NCBI GenBank assembly: GCA_010015745.1
Contig: ML978259.1
Span: 1 to 64,000, forward strand
Direction of reading: 5' to 3'
Source of the DNA: Setomelanomma holmii
Lineage: Eukaryota; Ascomycota; Dothideomycetes; Pleosporales; Phaeosphaeriaceae
DNA: 64,000 nucleotides
The notes under the pieces are model-generated. The model searched no databases, was not told the DNA's origin, and worked only from the letters and a program-made list of their open reading frames with translations. A program made the translations under genes and the position numbers. The number at the start of each line of letters is the position of its first letter. Position 1 is the first letter of the stretch. Shown one piece after another: positions 12,317-22,259 of the stretch.

Positions 12317-12787
12317 GCGAATGTGAGCTGAGTGTTGGAGAGGTTGGAATGAGGCATCTGTCATGCAAGGATTGCTGCCCGAGAAAGACGAGAGTTTGGG
12401 TAGAGGACAATAGCGAAGAGCTCTGTTGAGGCTAGAAAAGCGACAGGCATTGGCGTTTGGCGAACGTAAGGTATGGCTATTACTTCGCCGGACTTGATAC
12501 TTACGATTTGGTGCTCACAAGATTGCTCAGAATCGGGAATCAGAGCATGGTGAAACTTTTGGATATTGTTTATATCGCTCGACACTTAAGGTGTACGACG
12601 CTGGGATATTTTCATTGCTGAATAGGCTGCTTGAATACCATCATAACAAATGTGCAGAGCCTTCTCGTTGAACTTTTGTGCCATGATCATATCTTGGGTA
12701 TTATATCCTCCTCCCTTCCTTGACTCACTGCCCACTTAGAACCGTCACACTCATCTTCCCCCATCCACCCAACCCCTCCCATCCCCA
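12317..12787. other. shared 3' region of two convergent genes
   Basis: This holds the 3' untranslated regions of DIB1 and the HUB1-like gene. No coding feature is supported. Confidence 0.5.
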
Positions 12788-13492
12788 CTAATCCCCCGTA
12801 TTCAACTCCAAATCAATCTGCACCCCGTTACTTATACTATAATCCGCCAAACTCAAACTATCATGAAACGGCCTCTCCCCCTGCCTCTTCAGCATAATCT
12901 CATGCACCGGCCGCCCAATCTTCGCCGCGACCATGGCTTTCAGCACTTTCACGGGGTCGCTAGGAAGACAGGGAACTTGGGTCTTGGTGCCGAGCCGGTC
13001 GTTTACGGTTACGATGATCATGGCTTCGCCGGTTGATGCTATGGCGGGGGCGGCGGGTTTTTTGTCGCGATTGCGGTCATTCTCGTCGCGAGGCTTGCGG
13101 TCGCGGTCTTCGCGTGGGCGCCGGTCTGGATGTCTGTCGTCCCGCCGTCTGTCGTTGTCGCGGGGGCGATCTGAATGCCTGTCGTCTCGACGCCTGTCGC
13201 CGCGATCGTCTCTGCGCCTCTCGTCCCGGCCATCTCTACGTCTGTCGTCGCGGCCGTAATCTCTTCGATCGCGCCTGTCGTAGTTGCGGTCGTCTCTCCG
13301 CCAATCGTCGCGATCTCTGCTATCCCTTTTATCATTCTTCCATTTCAGGCCTGAGAAGTTCTTCGGCTTGCGAGTGGGGCTGCGGCGCGGTGAGCGTGAC
13401 CTTGAGCGAGCGCGATCGGGCTGTGATTCTGGTTTTGGGTTTGCGCTTCCGGGTGCTGAGGCGGCGTCACGGGGTGGTGAGGGAGATGGCAT
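12788..13492 (-). CDS. HUB1: HUB1/UBL5-like ubiquitin-fold protein with long Arg/Asp-rich N-terminus
   Basis: A 234-residue, single-exon protein. The last ~78 residues (from EAMIIVTVNDRLG) match the Hub1/UBL5 ubiquitin fold, which binds spliceosome proteins such as Snu66 and Prp5 non-covalently and affects splice-site choice. Free-standing Hub1 is about 73 residues; here some 155 residues precede it. That extension starts Ser/Pro-rich, has an RSRSRSPRRSP motif, then long runs of RRDDR and DRRR units, a composition common in splicing factors. The C-terminus ends LELNTGD rather than the classical di-tyrosine. The unit-like RD codons form a degenerate nucleotide repeat at about 13060-13340. The gene shares a 213-nt divergent promoter region with PIG-H. 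The opposite-strand frame 13033-13494 is a shadow. The ubiquitin-like domain is clear; true Hub1 orthology is likely. Confidence 0.85.
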   Translation of the reverse strand: MPSPSPPRDAASAPGSANPKPESQPDRARSRSRSPRRSPTRKPKNFSGLKWKNDKRDSRDRDDWRRDDRNYDRRDRRDYGRDDRRRDGRDERRRDDRGDRRRDDRHSDRPRDNDRRRDDRHPDRRPREDRDRKPRDENDRNRDKKPAAPAIASTGEAMIIVTVNDRLGTKTQVPCLPSDPVKVLKAMVAAKIGRPVHEIMLKRQGERPFHDSLSLADYSISNGVQIDLELNTGD

Positions 13493-13705
13493 AATCTCGG
13501 ACGGGCAAAATAATATGGTTCTTGTTTCTGTGAGGTTACCTAGATAGCGAGTACTGAGGGCGGAAGTGTGGTTCTTGGTGTGGTTCTTGATGTGGTTGAT
13601 ATCGTGTCAAAGTCGACGTTCCAAAGTTGCGGAGAATGATGTAAACCACCGAAGCCTAAAGAAGCTTGGACCTCTATCCCATCCCATCCTATTCCAGTAC
13701 CCTTC
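13493..13705. promoter_or_regulatory. divergent promoter region, HUB1-like / PIG-H
   Basis: The starts of two divergently read genes are only 213 nt apart, so their promoters must overlap or be shared. No clear TATA box is seen, which fits housekeeping expression. Confidence 0.5.
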
Positions 13706-14401
13706 ATGCCCGACCACCACACACACGTCCAAGATGATCACGCGATGATAATGCGAGCCTTCCTGCAGCGGCTCTTCTCTCCACCAACCCAGCACCTGCG
13801 CGTCTTGAAGCCCACCCCATCGACCGCCTGCTACACCGTCTCAACGCGCTCTATACCGACCACACTACCCGGCACACTCGCACATCATGTCGGCATACTA
13901 TTCCGCGTCCTGGTCGTCCTGACCACAATTCTTGTCTCATTGCTGAAATGCCATCTCACCTTGCCTTCAAAGCTGCCAAGTATTCTAAATCGGCTCCTGG
14001 ACACGATCGACAACTGGCACTTCGTCTCGGTGCTTGAGCCACTACAATGGCCCTACCTCGCACCCAGCGCCTTACTACTCCTCTACCTCGCCCTGCGCAG
14101 AAACCACACCGAAGAATCTCTCCTAGTCCTGCGCGGTCTTGGCATCCAAACCTCCACCTCCTCCCCCACATACCTCCAGTCACCCACAACACGCTTTATC
14201 CCGACGACGAGTATACAGGATGTGGTTATACATGAGGCATTCAGGGGGTTCGAGGTGCGGTTCTATCTTGCGATAGTGGTTGAGGGGGAGGAGGATGTTG
14301 TGGTTGTGTTTCCGCGGCTGTTGCCGAAGAGGAAGGTGTTGGAGGAGGTGTGGAGGGGGGCTAGGGGGTGTTTGTGGGAAGGGAAAGGGATGGGAGGGTA
14401 G
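13706..14401 (+). CDS. GPI15: GPI-GlcNAc transferase subunit PIG-H/Gpi15
   Basis: A 231-residue protein matching PIG-H, an accessory subunit of the ER complex that transfers GlcNAc to phosphatidylinositol in the first step of GPI-anchor synthesis. Two closely spaced hydrophobic segments (GILFRVLVVLTTILVSLL, then LAPSALLLLYLAL) form the expected hairpin. The PIG-H domain follows on the cytosolic side: EESLLVLRGLGIQTST, then RFIPTTSIQDVVIHEAF and YLAIVVEGEEDVVVVFP. The C-terminal FPRLLPKRKVLEEVWRGAR block is also typical. In-frame ATGs at 13745 and 13751 are alternative starts that would remove 13-15 polar residues. Its stop is 44 nt from the stop of the convergent DEG1-like gene, so the 3' ends of the two transcripts almost certainly overlap. 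Confidence 0.9.
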   Translation: MPDHHTHVQDDHAMIMRAFLQRLFSPPTQHLRVLKPTPSTACYTVSTRSIPTTLPGTLAHHVGILFRVLVVLTTILVSLLKCHLTLPSKLPSILNRLLDTIDNWHFVSVLEPLQWPYLAPSALLLLYLALRRNHTEESLLVLRGLGIQTSTSSPTYLQSPTTRFIPTTSIQDVVIHEAFRGFEVRFYLAIVVEGEEDVVVVFPRLLPKRKVLEEVWRGARGCLWEGKGMGG

Positions 14402-14445
14402 TGGAGGGGTGACTGTTGTTGTGTGTCATCGAAGCTCTCTCTCAG

Positions 14446-16236
14446 CTACTCATCTGCGTCCTCTTCTCGTCCTTTCCTGGGCCACTCCCATCCTTTCCTC
14501 TTCGCGTATCGCTCATTCACTGCTTCAACTGGCTCTTGTCTTTCCCGCTGCAGCACCGAGATGTAGGTGCCTTTCGCTTTGCCTACATTCCCACCATCGA
14601 ATACTCTTGGCCCCGCTTTCGACCCTAGACCACGCTGCTCGCTGTCCTCCTGATCAAGCGTCGCCTTCCCCTGCGCCGCAATCCGATCAAGAAGTAACGC
14701 CGATAACGTTTCGTCGATTTTGTTGCCCCGCCAGACCTCCCACACATCATCGACCACCCCACCCCTTCCCCACTTCCCTCTGCCCATAGTACTCGGCTCG
14801 CCCCTCTTCCCCTTCCCCTTACTTTTCGGCTCCACACCGCCCTCATCCCCAACATGTATCCACTCCAACCGATCTTCGTACCCGTGCTCGCGCTCCTCGC
14901 TGCTTTGCACTTCCTCCGCGGCAGGGAAAATGCAGTCCCAAAGGACGAGCGGGGCATCGGATGCCATTTCGTATTTCGGGCGCGTGGGATTGGCATCCAT
15001 GTCAAGGAGTGCGGGGATCAGACTGGGCGACTCGAGGCGCTGGCCGATGAGGAAGAGGATAGCGATGATGGAGCGGACTTGGTGCCAGAGGAACGCTGAG
15101 CCGTGCAGGGTAAAAGCGTACATTTTCGGTTCTGGGGTTGTCGACTGAGGAGACACTAGGGCTGGATGTGCGAGAAATGCGGGCACGCTCAGAGGCGAGA
15201 CCTCGTCGATGGACGCGTGGAAGATGCGCCGTTTGAAGTTTGTGAGTTGTTTCGAGGCGTCGATTTTGCAGAAGTTGCGGAAGTCGTGCAGCCCGATGAG
15301 AGTTGTGCAGCCGGTGCGCATGGCGGCGATGTCGAGCCAGCCTTCGCGCATGGAAGAGGAGTTGGTGGTGTCCGAGGCGCCGTTGTAGAGACCTGATGAA
15401 CCTGGTACGGGTGCGAAGGCGGGATTTGTGAAGAAATATTTGTATCGCCGCTCTTTGCATGAGAAGCGTGCGCTAAAGTCTGGTGGTGGGTTTGGACACC
15501 ATGCATATATACGAATATCGGGTGGTAGGACGCGATTCAACAGTTGAATATATGGCAATTCATCTGTAAGCTCGTTGAAAGCTTTAGGTGGTGTTTCTGA
15601 GCCGCTATCGAGAGCAACGGGTGATGTTTCGCCATACTCATCGTCACCCTCTTGCTCAGCATTCGATACTTCAGTCTTCAGGACTGGCTTGTTACTGCGG
15701 ACACGCACCCCAATGACCTGCCCAAAAGCGCTCACTCCTCGATCTGTTCGACCGCATTTCGAGTATTCGCATCCCTGCCAATTGATGTCGACTCCCTCCT
15801 TGTCCCATGCCGCAAAGGTCTTGCGATCTATCCGGTTGTAGTCTGTGTTGTCTCCCTCTACTGGTGTAGGACTGATCAATCGAGTCTTGACCAGGGCTTT
15901 CCACAGCTCTTCCTCGATTGTGGGTAATGGTGTAGAGTTGTTGTTATGATGCTCGAAACCATTATACTTCTGCCCAAGATATGCAAACTTCAAGGCAATC
16001 AATCTTGAGCTGTATTTCGAGGCATCGAACGCTTTGGGTGGCGGCTTTGGAGCTTTGCGAAATGCTAACGGTGTCGGCTTGTCGCTGGGCGAAGGTATAG
16101 GAAAGCTTGTAAAGGTCGCAGAGTTCGGCTCAGAAACATCGGTCGCAATGACCTTTTCATTTCCTATCTGTTGCTCTAATTGGCGTATCTGCGCAATCAA
16201 TTGCTCTTGTGTCCATGCATCGTACTTCCCCGCCAT
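14446..16236 (-). CDS. DEG1: tRNA pseudouridine synthase Deg1/Pus3
   Basis: This encodes the TruA-family enzyme that converts U38/U39 of many tRNAs to pseudouridine. From the ATG at 16236 the protein has about 596 residues, longer than yeast Deg1, mostly from insertions and a Lys/Gly-rich C-terminal part. The coiled N-terminus (WTQEQLIAQIRQLEQQI) is typical of Pus3. The catalytic Asp lies in KCGRTDRGVSAFGQVI. Further core motifs are ALKFAYLGQKYNGFEHH, RRYKYFF, and FTLHGSAFLWHQVRSI. Upstream in-frame ATG 16386 would add 50 residues with basic and hydrophobic character that might target mitochondria; 16236 is preferred because it starts the conserved coiled segment. The gene converges on PIG-H. 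No intron is needed. Confidence 0.92.
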   Translation of the reverse strand: MAGKYDAWTQEQLIAQIRQLEQQIGNEKVIATDVSEPNSATFTSFPIPSPSDKPTPLAFRKAPKPPPKAFDASKYSSRLIALKFAYLGQKYNGFEHHNNNSTPLPTIEEELWKALVKTRLISPTPVEGDNTDYNRIDRKTFAAWDKEGVDINWQGCEYSKCGRTDRGVSAFGQVIGVRVRSNKPVLKTEVSNAEQEGDDEYGETSPVALDSGSETPPKAFNELTDELPYIQLLNRVLPPDIRIYAWCPNPPPDFSARFSCKERRYKYFFTNPAFAPVPGSSGLYNGASDTTNSSSMREGWLDIAAMRTGCTTLIGLHDFRNFCKIDASKQLTNFKRRIFHASIDEVSPLSVPAFLAHPALVSPQSTTPEPKMYAFTLHGSAFLWHQVRSIIAILFLIGQRLESPSLIPALLDMDANPTRPKYEMASDAPLVLWDCIFPAAEEVQSSEEREHGYEDRLEWIHVGDEGGVEPKSKGKGKRGEPSTMGRGKWGRGGVVDDVWEVWRGNKIDETLSALLLDRIAAQGKATLDQEDSEQRGLGSKAGPRVFDGGNVGKAKGTYISVLQRERQEPVEAVNERYAKRKGWEWPRKGREEDADE

Positions 16237-16509
16237 CGCCTTCCGCTCAGGGTAGAAATCTCGCAATTGGACGCGTTTGGGTACCCTTGATAGCTTATGA
16301 AAGCTGCGATGAGCGCAGAATAGTCTGTGCAGCGAAAGATGAAACTCGGGGAAGGCGTGGGGCAGCGAAGTGAACAATTGCTGCATGCTTGGTGGGAGAT
16401 GTGATGGCTCTCGCGACTTTTCTGCAGCCCGACTGCCGACTTTCAGGGTCCAGGCGCCTAGCCGAAGATGGGCAAGCCTCCACCTCTTCGCTGAGGTATG
16501 CTCAAGCAC

Positions 16510-17022
16510 GAGGCTGTCCCACTACTTATGGCCAGCTGTGATAGATGGACTGGTATGCCTTTGTCATACACCCTCCTAAGCAAAGATGCTTACCCCAACT
16601 TTGGTGATTCGAGTTTGTGGCGCAGATTGCACAAATCTAGTCATTGCTGTCATCATGGCTTTCTTCATATACTACGAAACCCGATAAGCTTTTGTAAGCC
16701 CAGGGCACGCATGGTCACGTGGATTATCCAGCAACCAATCAGCCCACTACTTCATGTATATAAACGGACACCTCAGTCCGACACAGAACAATACAACTCA
16801 CATCATATCATCATACCTGCTCCCAACTACTTACAGCTTTACATACACAATCTGGCCTATCATCACTCCTCAGTTTCACATCTGACCTTGTCATGCTCCG
16901 CGACGCTATAAGGTATTTCCCCACTGTTTTGGAATAGCCCTTGTGCTCTTGCCTGCTTAAGTCGTACCGTCCGTATTTCAGAGGTTCCCAACTCTGTGAT
17001 GAGAAATGCCCCCCAACGCTAG
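16510..17022. other. intergenic region with an isolated promoter-like block
   Basis: This separates the DEG1-like gene from the 3' end of the large fusion gene. It contains a TATATAAA followed by CA/CT-rich DNA and an ATG at 16891 on the plus strand (see the separate entry). No recognisable protein follows. Confidence 0.4.
16757..16764 (+). promoter_or_regulatory. TATA box of a possible unannotated plus-strand transcript
   Basis: TATATAAA is followed by about 125 nt of CA- and pyrimidine-rich DNA that resembles a fungal 5' leader. Then comes an ATG at 16891 and a possible intron (GTATTT near 16911 to TTTCAG near 16980). The spliced frame would run into the 3' end of the minus-strand fusion gene. 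It could be a short peptide gene or antisense RNA; coding potential is weak. Confidence 0.25.
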
Positions 17023-20000
17023 CTAGACAAACTCTTCCCAAGCGTTTCCCTTCCGAGCAGATAGGAACTTTTCGATACTGTCTCCATCGGACAGGGTTTC
17101 TGCAACTAGTGATCCTACCGGCTCCTCGTCGGCTTCATCTACTAGGGTCCAGCTGAATTCATTGTTGCACCTCCATGCAACGGACGCTTTTGCTCGCAAT
17201 TCCCTAGAGTCATCCACCTCAGTGTCACTATCTCCGGCGTAAGATAGTACTTCTTTGTGAGCAACGCCTCTCATCAACATCTCTCCAGATATGTTCGTCA
17301 TAACATCACTGTACTCCTCCGTGCCGAGTTTTCTCTTCTTGACCAATGTGACATCTGGAGAATTCGGATCCGGATGAAGCCCGTCCTCGTCTACACCAGC
17401 ACGTTTCATGTCGCGACTTCGTTCGGGACTCTGGTCCTCTTTGGCAGCCGTATTGAGAGCTTCGACTAGCTCGGACATTCGCAGTAATGTCGAATGAAGC
17501 GCTTCTGGATGCTCAAAACACAGCATGAATGACACTCGGACTGTCAGTGCGGAGAAGAACTTTTGAAGTGACTTGGCACTGTTGCGGCTCGCTGCACCTG
17601 CTGTGAGGCTGATCCAAAGAAGAACACCAGCCATGTTGCCCCAGCAGTCGGACAAGTCGGACTGTTCCAGAGCTTCCTTTAGGGTTTGGAGGGGGTCGCC
17701 AGTCCTGTCGATGTCTTGGGGTTCAGAGGCAGGAGTTTCTGTTTGGAAGTGTTCCCTATTGATTACGCGACCCGTCCTACTGATCTTATGTATGATCGGT
17801 TTCGAAAAAAAGCTTGGTGCGCTATTCACACGGGAAGGTGGAGTATCGGAGAGCCAAGCTGGTTCTGGGTCCAGACTTGGTCCGACTACAAGCCATCTTG
17901 GATCTTGCTTCAGGAGCTCTTGCTTTGAATTCCGTTCATGTGGCCACTCGCTAGTGGCGTGAGAAAGTGACACTTGATGGTGGATAGCATTGCTCAAGAG
18001 TTTGCCAGTAATTCTAACGGCATCATGTCGTCGCTCATCTCTGCTTAGAGCTTCTCCCGTTGAGAGACGAAAGGAAGACGGATAATCGATGTCAGACCAC
18101 AGCTTGCTGCTCAAGTTCGAAATAGTCTGCGTGTTCCGTCTGCCTCGCTCACTGCGTTCAGAATCGTGCAGGAAGATATCGATCAACATGCGGACATTCC
18201 GCAGGAGCTCGATCGTGCTTGGCCGTAAGTTGTCCGGGACACCAAACCGTGAATGGAACCTATTAGGCACGTACAGTGGCGACTCCGGAAGGTCAACATC
18301 AGATAGCTGATGTATACGAGATGTCGATGAGCAATAGTGGCGGTAAACCTCACGTGGTCTCTCTTCGCGAAGAATTGCGCACTCGAGCATGAGCCATGAA
18401 ATCGTGGATGCTATCCGAGCGTCCAGCATTTGGAGACCCCCGCGGCGTTTCACCATTTCTTCGAGGCCTTTCTCATGCCACGAGAGCGCGGTTTCCTTAC
18501 GACCTACCATTTCGCTCGCAATGAGATGAGCGAGTGCGATGAAGTTGTGGTCAGTTAATCTCTTGTTTGCGTCGGTCATGTTCTGCCCGATGAGGTGTAT
18601 GGCCTCTTGGCGCAATGCAATAGTCTGAACACTCTCCAATGAGCGGTCATGTATGACGTCGTGGTGAGAGGCCGCGATAGAGAGTGAGCTTATGAATGTG
18701 AGCGGTGTTTCAATCACCCTGGGTATCCAGTATGTGTGCATGGCACTCGATCCGAAGTAGCGATCAACTTGAATGGTCAGCAACACCATAGATAAGGCGG
18801 AGTTAGAGCTTTACAATGAAATTTCAATTCTTCTAAGCTGATAGCTGGATAAGTGGACTGAAACATGGTCCTGAAAGGGTCCAACGAATTTCCGATGGAC
18901 GCGAAAGGGGGAGCGCGATACGCTTGCCAGGCGGAGATACTCGATTGCTGACGATTTGACCCTGAAAGGACATTAGCATGAGCAAGATCGATGTGTGGAG
19001 CAAAGTCTTCTGCTTCAAGATACAAACATACCGTCGATATCCAAGAAAATTGGTGAATGGGACCGAGATTGCACCGAAGTGGCCTTAGTCGATGGCGATG
19101 ATGTATAAGACATAGCGCTGTCTGCATCGAAATCGCTTCCCTGCATCTCAGATGATGATTCGGCCTCATGGAGATCTTTGGCGAGGCTCGGAGCCTGTCT
19201 AGTTTGAAACATCGTTGTACGACTAGACTTATCGAATGACGCTGTCTTACTCTGGTTCAATTCGATAGGATCTAGGTACATATTTCAGATGTCAGTATTC
19301 GCAGTCTTATCTAGCTTTGTAGCATTCTCGAGGGAATTTCGAAGATCATGGAAGGTTTACGTACCGTTCGGTAAGTTCTCGCACTTTTTTGCTTCGAGCC
19401 CTTTAGTAATCAACGGACATATCCATCTTAGTTTGTCGTCTGAAAATATGTTGCAGGCCGGAGATACAAATGCAACGTGTCTTGTGGCTGAACTTGCCAC
19501 GATGTGTCCGTATAGTTCGAGCGTGGTCGCGTCCAAGATAAGCGCTCCACAATCGCCCCATGCAATATTCGCGCTCAATTCGACTTGATAGAACTCTCGG
19601 AATGTTGAGCCTCCTGGTAGACGTAGAATTATGGTCTCGGCCAATAGCTTTCCGTCTATGCGTTCGCTTTCATCGATGTTGTAGATAACGACGTTTGCAT
19701 CTTTCGCTTCTACGGCCACGTTGTCTATAGCCAGCTGGGAGGGAATGAATTGCATAATGAAAGCCAAATTCTCGGTTGCAATCTCTATGATAGCATAATC
19801 CTGCTCGATCGATACGTGTATCAGAGTTCCCAGGACCTGTAGGTCGCTCGGTTGAGTATTGATCGTCATTAAACCTGGTTCAGTGATTGCGTTGGTCGGC
19901 GAATATGGCTCTGCTCGACGCGCATCTAAGTCCATGATGTCGGCAGGATTCGTCCAGATAGATGATCCCGAGGCTGGAGATATGGTGTCCGACGCTACAT

Positions 20001-20766
20001 CTGGTGCGTCTTCTGAGCTGCTCATGCTTGCGCGTGATGTTATTTCTACATCATCTTCGTCTCCTCCACCATATATGTCACTGCCGAGATCGACTTCACT
20101 ATCATCGCCAGTAGTGTCCAGATCTGCCGTGTGTGCAGCTCTTTCGTAGAAGCTTTGGACGAACACGTGAGCGACAGACAGTAGAGAATATCGGCCTCGC
20201 CAGGACACTAAGAAAGCGATCGCGCGACGAAAGCCTCCGTTGCTCTGTTTTGCAAAGATGGGAATGTGGAGAGCATGGTGATCCCTCCGTGGATCGAACA
20301 ATACATCCGTAGTTGTAATCGACGATGGCATCTGGATTTCGGGGTCTTCTTCCGTGGCAGGCTGAACAAGAGCCCCAATACCCGGTTGCGTAGCTGCGTG
20401 GCCAGTCTGGAACCCTGGCAATTTAGACATGAGCCCAGTGTCGTCAAGAGCCTTCTTCGCTTTCTTGCGCGCTTCTTTCTCCTCGCTAAAAATCATGACC
20501 ATGGGTTTCGCAGTCGTCTCACATCGCCCAATCATAAACAACTGGACACAGATAGCGCTGTGATATGTGTCCTGGAAAATCTTGTCGAGAGACCCAAGAA
20601 TTTCAGCCTTGACGGCTTTGTAGTCTTGCAGAGCCTTGCCTTGCGCATGCCACCAAAACTTCCCATGGAAGAGTCCAATTTTACTGCCGATACTTTCGCA
20701 GGCGTCGGGGTAAGGCTGAGAAGGTCGCTTGAATTGCCTTGCCCGATCAAGATACGACTTCTTCAT
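17023..20766 (-). CDS. trypsin-like (Cys/Ser) domain fused to PF11951-like fungal transcription-factor domain
   Basis: Four exons join in frame (20766-19365, 19271-19032, 18961-18815, 18767-17023; introns 93, 70 and 47 nt) to give about 1177 residues. The first ~465 residues contain an N-terminal segment (SAICVQLFMIGR, KPMVMIF) and a trypsin-like domain. Its LSVAHVF block occupies the place of TAAHC, and WGDCGALILDATTLELYGHIVASS occupies the place of GDSGG, with Cys where Ser is usual. Acidic, Ser-rich sequence lies between them. After a linker the remaining ~700 residues match the C-terminal regulatory domain of Zn2Cys6 factors (LDPFRTMFQSTYP, GLEEMVKRRGGLQMLDARIAS), but no zinc cluster is present. 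The intron joining the halves has a GTACGT donor, TACTGAC branch site and CTAG acceptor; the first half's stop codon lies inside it. The alternative is two tandem genes, the second starting at 19281. Function is unknown. Confidence 0.65.
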
Positions 20767-21128
20767 AGTGGCGTTGAGAGCAATACATAGAGGTGGGCAT
20801 TGGGAATGTAGGCGAGGTTTGTAGCGATGGGAGAAAGATCAAAGGGGGAGAGAGCGCGTCGTGGACGGCCCTACAAGGTGCGAAGGGGCGAGGTATGTAG
20901 ATTGAGGTGGCTTGCAGCTGCGAGCGTGGATTCAGAATCAACCGCTCACTATTGGCTGCAAGCAGGGACTGACGGGCGATGCACTACACCGCCATGATGA
21001 GGCAGTGCAAGGCCACGACAAATGCTGTGATTGAGCTGAGTGAAGCGAGACAGCATGCATCTTAGATTAATGTGGCTCAAAAGGCAATCGCTCCCGTCCT
21101 ATGCGATTGCGCCCGAACAATTTGTGCC

Positions 21129-22259
21129 ATGTCGTCGCATAGATCGCTTCAGGAAGCCTTACAGGCTCCCGTAACCGCACAAGCAAGGCTCGAGATTCTT
21201 GATCGCCTATGGCCATACCATGCGTCCGCTATCGAAGAGGAAGATAAGAGCGATTGGGATGCATATTTCGCATACTATACCCGGCAATGTACCATGGCGC
21301 TGCTTGACGAAGGTAGACAGCTCTGTGCCAGGAATCACGAAGATATTCTCCGCATCGCGCGCCTGCTCACGACAGAGCCTACCAGGTCGAGTGTCAAAAC
21401 GAGGATCCAGGAAGGTCTCACTCAGCGAAGGGCCGACGAAGAGGAAATGCAAATGCTGGAAGGCTCGGCAAGTCTTGCAACTCGACTGTTAGCAATGATC
21501 GATGTGGGACCATTGCCGTCCGAGGTCTCTGGTCGGCGTACCTTACCTTGGTGCGATGAATCTCTGTATGCCGCAATCCACACACATTTCGATACTCCTC
21601 AGGATCCGGACGCCGAAAAGATAGCCCTTGCTATGGACTTCACAGCGCGTAACATCGTGAATACTGCAGGCATTGCAATAATTTGGACAGACAACCTAGT
21701 CGATCATCTGCGTCTTGTGGACAATGATAAGAAGCTTTGCGTGTTCCATCATGTATCGTTCCTCAATCGAATGGAATGGACTCAAAGGTGAGGCAGAGTC
21801 CAATCTCAGTGATTTTGGGAGTACTTACTTGGATCCAGTCATGCTTTTCCTGCTGGGTTCGCACGGGAAACACTTGATACTTTGAGACTCTTGTTCCCAA
21901 GTTCGGATCGCAAAGCGAAACGGTGGCTCCGAGTCACATATAGGTCCGACGTTGTGTCAGCCAAAGTGGACGGTGGGTTGCTCAACGTCGGTGAGCTAAA
22001 GATTAACCATTCTTCACGACGCCTCGAAAACCTTAATTTCTGGCGCGATCGGCTGGGGGCCGTGAAGGATGCGGTTGATGAAGCGACACCGCCAACCAGA
22101 GCATTGCTGAAAGCTTTAAGCGATCACAAACAAAGCGATAGATGGCTCAGCTCCTGGGTGGCTATCGTGGCGATTGGTCTAACGCTGTTCTTTGGTCTTG
22201 TCCAAAGTATCGAGGGGGCTATCCAGGTGTACAAAGCATATCATTCCGAGTCGAACTGA
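21129..22259 (+). CDS. uncharacterised helical protein with C-terminal membrane anchor
   Basis: Two exons (21129-21787, 21839-22259; 51-nt intron, phase 2) give 359 residues. Joining them restores a continuous LETL-type segment (FARETLDTLRLLFPSSDRKAKRWL) split by the intron. The N-terminal two-thirds are predicted helical and charged, with a conserved-looking LPWCDESLYAAIHTHF stretch and ARNIVNTAGIAIIWTDNLVDHLRL. A single strongly hydrophobic segment near the C-terminus (WVAIVAIGLTLFFGLVQSI) followed by about 17 residues suggests a tail-anchored or type II membrane protein. I recall similar architecture in many uncharacterised proteins of filamentous ascomycetes but know no function. Upstream in-frame codons lack an ATG, so 21129 is the start. 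It is divergent from the fusion gene with 362 nt between starts. Confidence 0.7.

Noticed and set aside
13033..13494. 153-residue plus-strand frame rich in Arg and Cys
   Set aside because: It is the antisense of the Arg/Asp-rich repeat of the HUB1-like gene; the repeat alone explains the open frame.
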